Source: Harmothoe impar
Lineage: Eukaryota; Annelida; Polychaeta; Phyllodocida; Polynoidae
Length of the DNA stretch: 64,000 nt
NCBI GenBank assembly: GCA_947462335.1
Contig: OX381715.1
Location: forward strand, 40,462,650 to 40,526,649
Direction: 5' to 3'
Shown here: positions 20,815 through 33,030 of the stretch, in pieces
Position numbering within the stretch: the stretch's first letter is position 1
How the letters are laid out: each line of letters begins with the position of its first letter
Notes under the pieces: generated by a model
What the model was told of the DNA's origin: nothing
Databases searched by the model: none
The model's input: only the letters and a program-made list of their open reading frames with translations
Position numbers and translations under genes: made by a program

Positions 20815-23350
20815 TGGGTCTCAGTAATAGGGGGGGGGTGATAAATCTACTTTTCTTCGGGGACAGGCTCAAACTATGCATTTGGGTCCAAAAACATGGG
20901 AAAACACAAAAATATTTTTTTCCGACCCCCGTGACCCCCCCGTACATAGGGTCCGAAGATCGGCCAAATAGTGAGAAAACAGCCCAAATTCAGGCTTTCA
21001 GATTCTTTCTAAAATCAAATCATGACTTCATGAAAATGGTCAGAAACCTTCATATGGGACCCAAAGAGACCATTTAAAGTCATATTGTTGTGATTATAGG
21101 GGTGTTTCCCCCTCTGGGGGGGTGGTTCGTCATCAGTAAAATACCGATAAATCAGCTATTTTGAAGCCATTTGCTCCCTTACAATCACATCCCAATACTG
21201 CCATAAAACATCCTCAGGACACCTAATCAGGCAGATTTAACCCTTCTGGAGGGTCCCCTCTTTCTGTTAACCCCCCTCTATGACCCCCCCCCCCCTCCCA
21301 GCATGCACCAAACCCAGCATGCACCAAAAGCCATCAGATAACTCTCCCCCCCCCCCCTTCGCCTCTATATTACCCTATGTTGAAATAATGTATTAACATA
21401 AGACCTGTCTGATAATTTGAACCTTTCTTGAGGGCTCCCTGTTCCTGTTAACCACCCCCCTATGACACCCCTCCACCCCATCCCCACACTCGACCCAAAC
21501 TAATAGCCATGAAATAACCCCCCCCCCCCCCTCGGCTCCATATTACTCAGTACAACCATCAGCCCAACCCTCCCTCCATGTGGCATAGTGCACAGCATTG
21601 CCTCTCATGGTATGTATCATGCCTGGGAGTGGGAGAGTGGTGTGGTTAAAAGTGCCCCCCCCCCCAAAAAAAAATAAAAATGAGTGAGCTGGGTCCTTGA
21701 GATCACCCTGGTATCTACTACAGCTGGTAGAGGGATACTGTACTTCCAGTCAAATTTTGGTTCAATATTTGGTTTAATATCAAGATATGTATTCATCTGT
21801 CCTCAAAGTTTGATATTAGGTTCTTCCAACTTACCCTTTACCCCATATAGGGGATGGCATAGATCTACCAAGCACCATGCCTATGTTATATTTTCATATA
21901 TCTGAATATTATAGCAGCACCCTCAGATGTTGCATGTATGCCCGTCTTTGACAAAATCTGATCTTTAGCATTGCAAATGAGGTATCAGGGTTACCTACCC
22001 CTCCCCATAATATAATTGCAGGGTTTATTATTGGCTCCAATAATATTTAGGGTTCAGAGTATTTATTTAACCTCAGAGAATTGAATTAAATAATTATCTC
22101 TTGTCTTATGTCTAGGATACTAACCATGCAAGGTGTAGACTAAGAGATATGGACACCAGTCCTTATTTGGAGTCATTTGCAGCCCCCCCCCCAATCACCC
22201 CTCTATCATCCATCATTCTATGCATTTAACCACTTGGTTAAGGAGGAGAGTCAGGGTCTTTATTTATTGTTGTATCAGGTTATTAGTGATGTTAATATTA
22301 GATCTCTGCTATAACTATTATAGAATTACTATGTATAATAAGTGTAACAACATGAAGCAGTCATCTTGACTATGAATACACATGGGGTGGGGTACTAGGC
22401 ATAGAATGGAGGGGGGGGGGCTGTGATCATTGGTAGGGTAACTCAAAATGAACATAGAGACCTTTGAAAAGGGTATTATCTATCTGATCTAAACTCATTT
22501 TAATACATTGGCAATTCAACCATATATAAATATAACCTGTAATAGTCTCTTTGGGTCCCTTATCAGTATTCTGTTCCGGTAAAGCCATTCATGCATGTAT
22601 AATAAATAATTTATAAGAGGTCTGATGGTTGGAGTTCTTAGATGGACTGAGGTAGCCCTCCTCTTATGTCTGTATAGGGTAAGGGAGGAGGTCTGGGCCT
22701 TCTCCATATCCCCCACCCCTCTTTTAAACACACCACTGTCTTACTCCCAAGACAGGCTAAGGTGTCTGTGAATGACTATTGATGTTCAAAGATCCTGACA
22801 TCCTGAGTACAGTGTAATATAGAGGCGAGGGCGGAGGGGGGAAGGGAGTTATCTGATGGCTATTGGTGCATGCTATGGGGGGGGGGGGTTAGGGGTCATA
22901 GGGGGTAGTTAACAGAAACAGGGGGCCCTCCAGAATAGTTCCTGATGATGTTTTATGGCAGTATAGGGACCTGATTGTATAGGAGCAAATGCCTTCAAAA
23001 AAGCTGATTAATCGGTATTTTACCATGGACGCACCCCCTCCCCAGAGGGGGAAACACCCCTATAATCACAACTATATGACTTTAAATGCTCTCTTTGGGT
23101 CCCAAATGAAGGTTTCTGACCATTTTCATGAAGGCATGGTAAGGTTTGAGTAGGAATCTGAAAGCCTGAATTTGGGCCGTTTTCTCACTATTTGGCCGAT
23201 CTTCGGACCCCATGTACGGGGGGGTCACAGGGGTCCGAAAAAAATATTTTTGTGATTTCCCGAGTTTTGGGTCCCAAATGCATAGTTTGAGCCTGTCCCT
23301 GAAACCGTATGACAAAATTAGCCATTTAACACCCCTCCCTATCAGTAAGG
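20815..23350. mobile_element. Large inverted-repeat element (about 2.5 kb)
   Basis: The segment 20815-21375 is repeated in inverted orientation at about 22812-23350. Matching words include GGGACAGGCTCAAACTATGC, CCGAAGATCGGCCAAATAGT and TATAGAGGCGA. Arms are about 550 bp with indels in the G/C runs. Mirror ORFs of 87 and 77 codons occur, one in each arm. The left arm's inner end is partly duplicated again at about 21400-21545. The central 1.3 kb has no gene. It fits a non-autonomous element with long terminal inverted repeats or two inverted copies of one repeat. Confidence 0.7.
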
Positions 23351-23799
23351 TATTAATGATAAAATGTAAAGGGAACTCAACTCAATAAAGGTTCAGCAGT
23401 GACGTAAAATCATGAAAATGATGTGACCAAGCAAAACAATTATAACCCATATCTACCTTACTAGTTATCAGGAAATAAATCTGTAAGGAGTCATGGGGCT
23501 GACCTTAGCATTTATGAAGGGCGGTGGTTCAGCAGCTCCCGGGTTCGGTCCGTATGGGCCCTGTGGACCTGCTGACCAGCCTTCGGCTGTGTTGGTTTTA
23601 AAACTATATGTGACCAGGCGAGGAAAATGACCCCTCCAGGGGGGAAATTAGTAATTAAAGTTGGTGTCATAATCTTTAAAATAAGATATTATGAGCTAAA
23701 AATTCCTGGTAGGTTTCTGGGAATCCCTTTTCAAACATTGGTACAGACCACTAACTGAAAATGGTGAATAAGCTCTAAATGCATTGTATCTCATAGTAA
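23351..23799. other. Non-coding stretch, no gene recognised
   Basis: A GGGTTCGGTCC motif near 23543 resembles a Pol III B box, but no matching A box is seen. Nothing else is supported. Confidence 0.45.
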
Positions 23800-24182
23800 A
23801 TAATGATAATCATGAAAAATCTGTTTTATTTAGAAATAATGGAATAAAATTGGATTTCTTGGTCTAAATTTGCTTCTGGATGGAATTTTTGCGTTCTGTT
23901 TTCAGTTTGGGGTAACCGATGGGACATTTTAATAAATTAGGATTATTATCTCTAAATTGGCCTTCTGGGATGGTTTCCATGGCAACCAGAAAGTGTCATA
24001 TGTGCTAATTCTTCATAAAAAACGTTCCTTTTGCATTCCAAATATAGAATGTTAGCATCAAGATGGAATAATTTCAAGAAGATTATTGCATTGTACATAA
24101 AAAATGGCCCTAGAACATTTTATCATGTATTTTACACTCTTTTGCATCTATGTTGCTCCCTGGTGGCCAAAACTAGACCTAA
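23800..24182 (-). repeat. Dispersed repeat, minus-strand copy
   Basis: Read on the minus strand, this shares colinear words with 62380-62700: a TGGCCACCAGG/TGGCCACTAGG start, ATATTTGGAATG, the GTTGCCATGG/GTTGTCATGG word and CTGAAAACAGAA. A partial third copy lies at 33510-33720. Ends and class are unknown. Confidence 0.55.
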
Positions 24183-24332
24183 AAATCCCGCCTGAAGGGG
24201 TCTTTTGCCTAGATGGGTCACATATCATCATCAGCAGCTCCCGTCTGTAGGTATGTGGTAGTTTTGCAGTCGGAGTGAGTACCCCTCCCCCCTGCGAAAG
24301 AGATCATATGTAAACAGTTGGTTGCCTTTTTT

Positions 24333-25675
24333 CTAGGTATACAGTAAAATCTACTGTAGATGTACAGGTTTTTGTAGATTAACAGTAGAATCTGCTGTAA
24401 CCAAGGTAGCAAGGGTGTATTGGGCCAATGTCGGCAATGATCGACTCCATTGCAATCGTTATACCAACCATGGTCCATTGTAGGTAATGCATACATTGGT
24501 TCAACATACAAATTTCAATGATGGCCCACCCTTGGCAATTCTGATAATAGGCCATCGCTGGGTTGACCGCTGGCCCAGAGCTGGTCCATGCTTGATATTG
24601 CTGATATTGACCCAGTGTTGGCCCAGTGTTGGGACATTTCAGGGCCATCATATTATTTCTGATGTTGGACCAACATCAATTCTAACTACAATTGTCCAAT
24701 ATTGGCTGTAATCTACACCAGGGGGATTCAATGCTGCCTGAAGAATTTCTTACAGGATGGCTCCTACTTTGCCATCATATTGGGTTATAAACGTGATCCC
24801 CAGTGTGCTCTACATGTTTAACCCTTTAAGGCAGGCCAAAATCTTAAAGGCCAGCTGTGGGGGGCGGGGCATTTTTACAGGAACTCTCCTAGGGCCGAGC
24901 CTTTGCTGAATCCCATAGAGTTAAGATGACTATAGTCAATGCTCGGCCCCCCATGGCATCGACTATATAGTCGATGCTCGGCCCCCCATGGCATCGACTA
25001 TAGTCGATGCTTGGCCCCCCATGGCATCAACTATAGTCGATGCTCGGCCTTAAAGGGTTAAAGGTCAGAGGAAGTTTATGGATGAAATTTGATATCTAAA
25101 AGTTTACTGCATGACACCCGTGGGAATTTGTCAAAAGTAACTTGAAGACACCTCATGTGTGGGTAGTGGAGTTAGATAAGTCCTAGATGATAGTAATACA
25201 GTTTGTATTATTTCTAACCATTTTGGGATAGAGATCAAGATGGATTAAAAAACAGAAATGGCTTTTTCTAAACTGATGATACTTGACAGTCATGTCTTAA
25301 GTATGCTTGCACATTCAATTATACACATAAAAATAGTATTGTTCAATATTAGGGATTGTTGCAGTAGTCTTATATTGGAAATTATATGTTGGGGTGACAT
25401 ACGTATTAAAAGGTTGGTCTGATGTTTAATTTCTAACCTTGGAATAATGTAAAAACATTGTGATGTTGGCCCAACATTGGGCCAATATGAAATCAATATC
25501 CCTTTCTCCGAGCATGGGCCATTACTGGGCCAGCGGTCAAACCAGCAGTGGGCCAATATCAAAATGCCATTATTGGCCCAAGTTTTACTGGTATATATAT
25601 GTACTTATGTTACCTGGGAAAGCTACAGTAGATGCTGTAAAACAACAGTAGATTTTACTGTGTACCTACAGTTAC
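24333..25675. mobile_element. TIR element of about 1.3 kb with GGGCCAA-rich arms
   Basis: The left end (AGGTATACAGTAAAATCTAC then TGTAG) is inverted at the right end. Both arms contain repeated TTGGGCCAA-type words and a shared GGTTTGACCGCTGGCCCAG / GGGTTGACCGCTGGCCCAG core. A TTAA-type element is nested at 24822-25057. I see no transposase. Confidence 0.6.
24822..25057. mobile_element. TTAA-flanked MITE with internal tandem repeats
   Basis: It is flanked by TTAA (24818-24821 and 25058-25061) and has inverted termini CCCTTTAAGG and CCTTAAAGGG. These are piggyBac-type hallmarks. Inside are about three copies of a roughly 45-bp unit with the palindrome ATCGACTATAGTCGAT and the word GCTCGGCCCCCCATGGCATC. 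Confidence 0.8.
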
Positions 25676-26418
25676 TATTTGCAGTGTACACCAGCACAGA
25701 GACCAGGACTGTAACAACCCCCCCCCCTCTCTGGCTCACAGAGACCAGCTGGTCCAGTCCCCGTGTAGACCCAGAGGACGGACACAAAGGGCAGCCGTAT
25801 TAAAGAAGCAGCCTTGACATTTGGGCCACAGTTGAGTTGACATTTGGCACGGCATTATACAAGTCCTCTGTGATCAGAGGTGGTGCTCCTCTGTGTGGGT
25901 GGCTGCTGAGCCTTTACAGTATACTCACCCTCATATATATATATCCTCCGCCCCCACCCCACACATTTTCCTTCCTCTGTTCACCCCTGCACTACAAATG
26001 GTTATGTCATTGTATACTGTACATCAGCAGTAGGCTACAGTAAATTCACGCTTATAACCTACTATAGGCTTAACTCGCGTATAAGCCGCACCCTGACTCT
26101 GGGCTGATCATATACGCAAGATACGTATTCTACTGCCCATGTACATTAATACCATAATTTATAAATACTGTTTAACTACAGTAGATTCTGCTGCTCAGCT
26201 ACATTTTACTTCTAACAGTGTATACTGGCTGCTGTCTTGGACGCCATCTTTCCTTCACCTGGGCCACCTCGATATCCCTCAATGCCTGATCCACGTATCC
26301 GTTCGTCCTTCAGTCAGTCCTACTCTCTGCCTGTCTGTCTGTTTGCTGTCTCCCTGCCTCCTCCTGTCACTCCCTGCCTCATCAGCTTCTGTCACTCCCT
26401 GCCTGCCTATCTACTTTC
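25676..26418. other. Non-coding stretch with decayed repeat pieces
   Basis: Pieces of an ACAGTAGATTCT-type repeat lie near 26180, and a GTATAAGCCGCACCCTGACT word lies near 26080 (related to 32326-32535). No gene is supported. Confidence 0.5.
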
Positions 26419-26530
26419 TACCTCCCTGCATGCCTGTCTGCCTGCCCTCATGCCTGCCGGCCTACTTGCCTACCTGCCTGCCTGCCTGTCTGCCTGCCTG
26501 CCTGCCTGCCTGCCTTCCTGTTTCCCCCCT
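26419..26530 (+). repeat. (CCTG/CCTGC)n polypyrimidine tract
   Basis: Tandem TGCC and TGCCTGCC units with minor interruptions. The Cys/Leu/Pro-rich ORFs over it in several frames are artefacts. Confidence 0.85.
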
Positions 26531-26610
26531 CCCTGTCCCTTTATACTTGCATTCATAAAGTATGAACTTTCTTTGAGTTCTGAATTATGAAGCTATATTC
26601 TAAAGACGTC

Positions 26611-26937
26611 TAAGGTAAGGGTTGCGTCTCACGACCTTGAGCCACTGTCTTTGTCTCTGACCAGGTGCCGTCTCTGACCGGGTGCCGTCTCTGACCTGGT
26701 GTCAGAAAAACATGCTTTTTAAATGTTAACCTATGCTCATATATATAAGGATATGTAAAAACGTTATGGCAGCTCTAATGTAATTATTATTAGCCTCCTG
26801 CTGTTGGTAGCACATAACTAAACTCCCAAAGTGACATCCGGTCAGAGACGGCACCCTGTCAGAGACGGCACCTGGTCAGAGACGGCACCCGGTCAGAGAC
26901 AAAAACACTGGCTCAAGGTCGTGAGACACAGCCTAAG
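26611..26937. repeat. Hairpin with GTCTCTGACC minisatellite arms
   Basis: The left arm (26611-26705) contains GTCTCACGACCTTGAGCCAC then three to four units of GTCTCTGACCGGGTGCC. The right arm (26831-26937) is its reverse complement with about four units. The loop is about 125 bp. A related direct-repeat version is at 63632-63934. Confidence 0.88.
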
Positions 26938-28599
26938 GCGCATTGTGATTGCTGATTTCATTTTAAATGGCCAATTTCCCAGCTCTCTTTCTTCTTTCCG
27001 TTTTATATCCTTTGTCCCGAAATGGGATTCCCTTGGTTCAGAGTATAATGGCTGTACATACTATGAATCTTACAATGTATATAATGCATATAACCACATA
27101 ATAGATGGGACCAGACAACGTATATAATAATGCTGTAAATAGCGGTCACTTATAGCTCATAATCGTAACAGTTTTCCAGGGGTGATTAACAAAATGTAAC
27201 ACTCTCAGTGGGAAGGGTTATACAAGTCTTGGATCAGTCATATCATACCAGGAGTTGTTTGGCTGTCATAAATGACCACTCAAATATCAGAGAATAGTAT
27301 CCTTAGTGCCATGTTGAATGTGCTCCAAAACGGGTGTTAGGGATGAGACAAGAGCTATCAGAAGACATTACTACCCCCCAGTATGGGATATTCACCATAA
27401 AAGCATTAGTTCCTGGCAGCAATCCTTTATTCCAATCGGCCGTCATTGTCAGATTTATTTGAAGCCAAAAGCAGACGCATGGGAGACATACTTGATTTCT
27501 ATTTTATATATCTTTCTGTCGGACTCCCGTTGATCTTATCATAAACAAGAAATGATGTTTAATGCTACTTCTTACATTCCAACTAGCGATATAGTTCTGT
27601 ACATTTGCCAGTTCTATTCTACATTGTGGGAAGTGCATTTTTTATTACATAGGAGTATATACGTCTCCTTGGGAATTATGTTAATTGGCGTGGGAAAATT
27701 TAAGAAAATGAATAACAATGATGAGGATTGGAGTAATTACATCACAATAGCCCCCGCCCCCACCCGCCATTTTAGATACGACTTCATATGTAACAGGGCC
27801 TGTAGGATTAACATGGAGCATGAAAAGCAGAGAACAGGACCTGATATTTGGCAAAGCCTGGTGTTGCTCAAGTAACGATTGTTATCACAGATTCTTTCCT
27901 GACCAGAGGGGGCCTTATAGGACAACATCTTCCTCATGTTACATTATGTATGCTTTATTTACACCAAGGGCAATAGCAGATAATAGCATCGTCCTTTGGG
28001 GTAGGGGCTTAACATCACCCCCTCCCCCCACCACCACTTCACAGATTTGCCTATGCGTTTTCAGTATTAATAAAAGACATTCCATCAATCATCACTCAGA
28101 GGTATCACCTGGGAGAGGTTAGGTCCTTGGTGCCTTTGTTGTTGGCAACCAGAAGGCCATTGACTGTAGACATGAGAACTTGATTTTTTTTTGGTGAAAC
28201 ATGAAAGGAGTCTAGAATCCCAAAAATGGGGCATTGTCACCAGTGTGGTAATATGGTGTCAAAATTGACTTGAGGAGTTCCAAGTATAACTGCCCCAAGT
28301 GTGGCTCGAGGGTAAAACACTACAATTTGTATATGCTAGTATCCCTGACGTGCTGAGTGGGTGTGGCACTGTAGCTCACGTGGTGATTATTATAAAATAA
28401 GGGCTATGTGCTTGACTTGTCGGCAATTGACGTAACTATTGCGTAATAATGACGTAATACGTGGTTCTATACGTCAGGATCCAGGGTATACTATGGGGAT
28501 GCAACAGGCTATCACGAGCGCTATTGGGGTGGCAGTGGCAGTGGGAGGAACTAAAGTGCACTGCTACCTGAATGGCTGGCAGTCTACCGTCCCTTCCCC
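26938..28599. other. Non-coding stretch, no gene recognised
   Basis: Only short ORFs without known motifs occur. ACGTAATA-type words recur near 28430-28460. Nothing is assigned. Confidence 0.5.
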
Positions 28600-29080
28600 T
28601 CCCTGCCTGTTTCCCTGCCCCCTGCCCCCTGCCCCCTGCCTCCCTGCCTCCTTACCTTCCCCGCAGCCTTCCTGCCTGCCCCCCCCCCCTCCCCTGTTTC
28701 CCTGCCTGCCTGCCTCCCCCCCCCCCCTACCTGCCCCCTGTTTCCCTGCCTTCCCGCCTGCCTGCCTCCCTACCTGCCCCCTGTTTCCCTGCCTGCCTGC
28801 CTCCCTAGTACCTGCCCCTGTTTACCTGCCTGCCTGCGTCCCTGCCTTCCTGCCTGCCTGCCTGCCTTCCTGCCTCCCTCCCTCACCGCTTGCCTCCTTA
28901 TGTTGCCTTTCTATTTGCCTGTCCCTCTCTTTCACTCCGTCCCTGCTTCCCTCCCTGCCTCCCTGGCCCCCTCCTCTTCTCACCCCTGCCTCCCCCTGCC
29001 ACCCAGCCCCCTCGCTCCCATTCCTTCTCATTTCTTTCCACCCCCCTCCACCGGCCCCTCCCCCACCCCGAACATGTAAA
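28600..29080 (+). repeat. C/T-rich simple-sequence tract
   Basis: About 480 bp of CCTGCC, CCCCTG and CCTCC units, strongly strand-asymmetric (almost no G-rich block on the plus strand). The 226-codon Pro/Cys/Leu-rich ORF and its frame-shifted shadows are products of the tract. Confidence 0.9.
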
Positions 29081-30400
29081 GTTTTACGTTTTAGCATAAG
29101 GGAGAGACTCCCTCAGTAGGGTGGCTGGATGGCCTGACCAATCTTGCTATCCGTATCTGATCCTATGTTAAATAACACTTTTATGATGTCTTCCCATTAT
29201 TGTTAGGGAGCAGATAGAGACTTCTTGTAAGTTGATATCAAGAGATATTGAATGGATCAATCATATACGAGCTGGAATAAGCATAATAAATTGTATTACA
29301 TAATGTAATCAAGGGGCAATGTTGACAGACCTTTAAATTTCGAGCCTGTTTTGAGCTCCATAAGTGAGTCATTACCCCAACTGTCAGTCAGGAGAATTCA
29401 CACTGAGCGAAGGCAAATTCATATATCAATGCAATTCTTTTTTTGCTATAATGGTATTGAATGCAGGTACACACCACTATGCTTCATATCATGCAGATAC
29501 AATTATTTGTATGGTAGATAGAGCACTTAAAATTACATTTTTTAACTTAGAATTTGTATAGAAATTATGAATTGGTAATTTTGGGCAAATTTCCACAGAA
29601 AGATGTGAATTAACTGAATATGATACATTTTGATTGGAAATGATAAGCCCTAGCGCCAGCCAGCGTCTCCTGGGGGTCATATGGTACATTCTAATCAGTA
29701 TAGACATATTCTGACACCAGATGACAGCATCATACAGCACATGTTTCTGTTGGCCTGAATGGTACATGGCCAGAGCTGAGGTGATTAGTGTGGTGTGTTT
29801 AACCCAGGTGGCATACTGGTACAGTGGGTACACTGTATGTGAAGGACTCATTGGGGAATGGCACCGTTTCAAAACCTGTCAGAAGTGTATCAGGGTGAGG
29901 GACTTTCAACAATCAAGATCTTTTTCTCTATTGACTCTATGGACATTGCACAAACAGTTTATAAAATGTGAAGGTTAAGGCTATAAGTAGATCTTCATCA
30001 ATTATATGTTGTATTATTATATAAATATGGTCCGGCCACCCTACCCTCAGTCCCTCCCTACACCAAGATGGCGGCATCCTCCCCATGACCCTGCAGTACC
30101 TGATATAAACAACCCCCGCCACCCTGAGAGTGCATGCTAACAGTTTATATACCGGTAATTGGTACGATACCACGTGCGTTTTGATAACATATATAACACC
30201 TCCTATGACTACCACCTCTCAGCCTCCATACTCCAGCCATGCCCTCTTCAAGCAGGCGCCTCCCTTGACTTGTACAGGCTGATTTCCATTAGGAGTTTAG
30301 GGTACATTCACCTTGGGTCGGACACATACCTTGAGACGAACACCTGAATTTGTGCTTATTCAAATATACTAGTATCTTTATTTGTGAATAGTGGTAAAAT
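29081..30400. other. Non-coding stretch, no gene recognised
   Basis: There are several ORFs of 60-130 codons on both strands without recognisable motifs. No splice-supported exon is seen. Confidence 0.5.
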
Positions 30401-30401
30401 A

Positions 30402-30800
30402 CATAGACAAAGGTGCACAAGTTTTGGTCTGTTGACAGGGTTATTTCACGAGTTGGAGGTGGGGCCATATTTCACGAGGCCGTAGGCCGAGTGAAATGCG
30501 GCCCCACCTCCAACAAGTGAAATAACCCTTCAACAGACTAAAACGAGTGTGCCTTTGTGTTTATTTTTTATCTTTTTCGATTCAAAATACCAAAATTATG
30601 GTAGGGGGGGAGCCTAAAAAGGCTTCTTTCTACGCAGTTCAAATGTAAACAAACCGCCATTTTGATGACGTCACAGGGCCGTGAAATACGGCGATGGGTT
30701 ATTTCACGGGGGGTGTGCAATACGGCGATCTTTGGTTAAATCAATAGCACTGCCGTATTTCATAAAAAATAAAAGTGTCATTCTTCCCAATAAATCTTTA
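30402..30800. repeat. Long hairpin with downstream related repeats
   Basis: Arms of about 75 bp at 30402-30478 and 30484-30560 are separated by only a few bases. The left arm contains GGTCTGTTGACAGGGTTATT and GTTGGAGGTGGGGCC. Further TTATTTCACG and ATACGGCGAT words follow to about 30775, with TGACGTCAC near 30666. It looks like a palindromic MITE. Confidence 0.75.
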
Positions 30801-31383
30801 CATACAGGAAAAATAGAAATATCAGTGCATGTGTCCGACTAATATGGGAGGGTCCGTTGTAAAATACATGTAAGATATATTATATCTGAACGCTGTATAT
30901 ACCCCCCCTCCCAGATCCTCGGCTTGCAAATTCCTGTGTCTAAGCCCCTAGTCATACAGAGGGAGCAAACCAACACTAAATTACACTAAGTCTAGCACAG
31001 TGCCTCTAGCCTCTAGGTGTAACTAATCGGGATTGTAATCCTGAAGTGAGAAATGGCTCCACCCCTCGAGGTCAATTTCCTCTCTGTACATTATACGGCC
31101 ATCTTTATAATCTACAGGTGGATAGTTTATGTTAATTCATGCAAATAGTTTTAAGTCTAGGCCAAGCATCTGCTTGGAGAGTGACTCCTCTGGTAGAGAT
31201 GTGGGTCCAACAGAGAGGCCTTCTGATGACTCCCTTTGCTGCAGAGTGAGTTTTTGGCAGAGGGCAGGGTCGTAAACCAGTAAAGTCATAATGACCTGTG
31301 GAGTTTCAGCAAAGATAACAATTACCTTTGGGATTGTGCCAAGCAGGCTGAGAGGTCTGGTCACGGGTTATGAGCAATAATAA
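30801..31383. other. Non-coding stretch, no gene recognised
   Basis: Nothing is supported beyond short ORFs. Confidence 0.5.
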
Positions 31384-31625
31384 CCCTTTAAGGGCCGCAT
31401 TGTACATTAATGGATCATGCCCTTTGTCGTCATGATGCATGAATGCAGCCCTGGCGAGTAACTAGCCAGTGCATTCAAGCATCATGCCAACCCTACGGTG
31501 TGGATCCACTCCCGAAGGGTCTGCCAGAGGTGCCAAGGCAGCACCGGGCTAGTTACTCGCCGGGGTTGCAAGGGTGCATCATGCCGACAAATGCTATATT
31601 GTAGTGACATGCCTCCCTTAAAGGG
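31384..31625. mobile_element. TTAA-type hairpin MITE
   Basis: Inverted ends CCCTTTAAGGG and CCCTTAAAGGG. Inside is GATGCATGAATGCAGCCCTG followed by the GGCGAGTAACTAGCCAG palindrome, and a second inverted palindrome near 31545. The flanking tetranucleotides are ATAA and TTCA, decayed from TTAA. Confidence 0.78.
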
Positions 31626-32325
31626 TTCATAACAATAATATGAGCCAATTCCACGCCCTACCAGTACCTGAGGGGAGTCAGAGGGGTCAGGCAGGGGGCT
31701 TATCATGGCGGCTATGTGTGCGCTTATTGGCACACATTTAGTCCAGGCCTCCTAAATACAGTCCGGATTAATATAGCGTGTAATAGTCAATGAGTGACGT
31801 TTTTTTAAAATTCTAAATCCAATTTAGGATAACCAGACGGGGAGAAAGCTTGCCTGGCCCATAATATAGTAGTTACCAACTTACCAGAGATGTCTATTTA
31901 TGAGTAATTGGTCCATGTGCTGAGGGCCAATGGGGATCAAATAAAGCATAGACAGGTAGATCGGGGTAGAACCAACAAGTGAGGACATACAGTGCCTCCC
32001 CCGGGGTGCCTCCCCAGGCAAAACTGTTGGTGTGTATGATCCCCAAGGGTGTGTGGTCCATATACTGAAACTACCCAGTATAGTGTTTGATCCCCATAAG
32101 GTACCTGGGAGCATGTGTTAGTGGGAGACAATTGTCCATGCTGACCAGAAATAGAGTGCTAGGCACACCTGGTTAAGTTGATACAAGCTGGCTAAGACAG
32201 CTAATCACCAGGGATCTTCATTCAATTACACCATCTTAAATGATTAATCCCGATACGAATCTGGTTGCTGAAATAGAAGTAGAAAGGAATCCGATTTGAT
32301 TGGCAAGAGACAATACAATAGGTAC
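31626..32325. other. Non-coding stretch, no gene recognised
   Basis: Short ORFs only; no repeat boundary is seen. Confidence 0.5.
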
Positions 32326-32535
32326 CGTAAATTCCCGGATAAAATCCACATCATACATATAACCCGTACCCCGACTTTGGGAGAACCCTATAACCCGCAC
32401 TAGAGGTCTGAAAATTGTGAATTTAGTACTGCACTATAGTATCAAAAATCCTCGTATTACCCGCACCTAGACTTTGAACATTTTGTAGAACCCGCATTGA
32501 AAGTTTGGTTCAGATATAACCCGCGGCTAAAGGGA
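32326..32535 (+). repeat. Degenerate ATAACCCGCA repeat
   Basis: ATAACCCG, GTAGAACCCGCA and TATAACCCGC words recur irregularly alternating with GACTTTG words. A related piece is at about 26050-26110. Class unknown. Confidence 0.5.
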
Positions 32536-32946
32536 TAGGCTATGTCTGTGTTTAAAGAGCTTTTACGTGGTTGCTAAAGGTCCCTACTGCTATGTTTGCG
32601 TTTAATGAGATATGTCAGATTTCTAAAGGTCCGTAATGTTTCATTCTGCACCCTCTCTCTCTCTCTGATACAGAACAACTGTATGAAGGAATCATTTAAC
32701 ATGTGGCATTTTGCGCGTTTAACACATACACACACTTGTATTCTCCCATTTATTGCGGTGTTAAAGTGATACTTGCAATCCTTCAGGAGATTCATTGTCT
32801 TATCTTTCTAATTCTAAAGTAATTAGTAATAGAAACCAAGCTTTCCAACTACAAATACATTGTCCCGTGCACTAGCATATGGCCCATTGAGATGGGGAGA
32901 GGGCACAGATTAAACTGTACCACACCATGCATCAACCGTTCAGCAA
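32536..32946. other. Non-coding stretch, no gene recognised
   Basis: A short CTCTCT tract lies near 32650. Nothing else is seen. Confidence 0.45.
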
Positions 32947-33030
32947 GCCCGGTTAGCTCAGTCTGTAGAGCCTAGCCCTGTAGATCTAAAGGTGGATAGG
33001 TTGAATCCCTTGTGATCTTTTTTTTTGTAT
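32947..33030 (+). repeat. tRNA-like SINE head or tRNA pseudogene
   Basis: GCCCGGTTAGCTCAGTCTGT then AGAGCCTAG matches a Pol III A box and resembles the 5' half of animal tRNA-Lys. GGATAGGTTGAATCCC is a weak B box. A T run at about 33018-33027 could end Pol III transcription. The acceptor stem does not close and no anticodon arm is convincing, so it is not a working tRNA. Confidence 0.6.

Noticed and set aside
23530..23600. Possible tRNA or SINE from a GGGTTCGGTCC word
   Set aside because: There is no matching A box and no cloverleaf.
26139..26590. Cys/Leu/Pro-rich ORFs of 117-139 codons
   Set aside because: They are products of the CCTG/CCTGC tract.
28439..29119. 226-codon Pro/Cys/Leu-rich ORF
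   Set aside because: It is a product of the C/T-rich simple-sequence tract and is open in all plus-strand frames.
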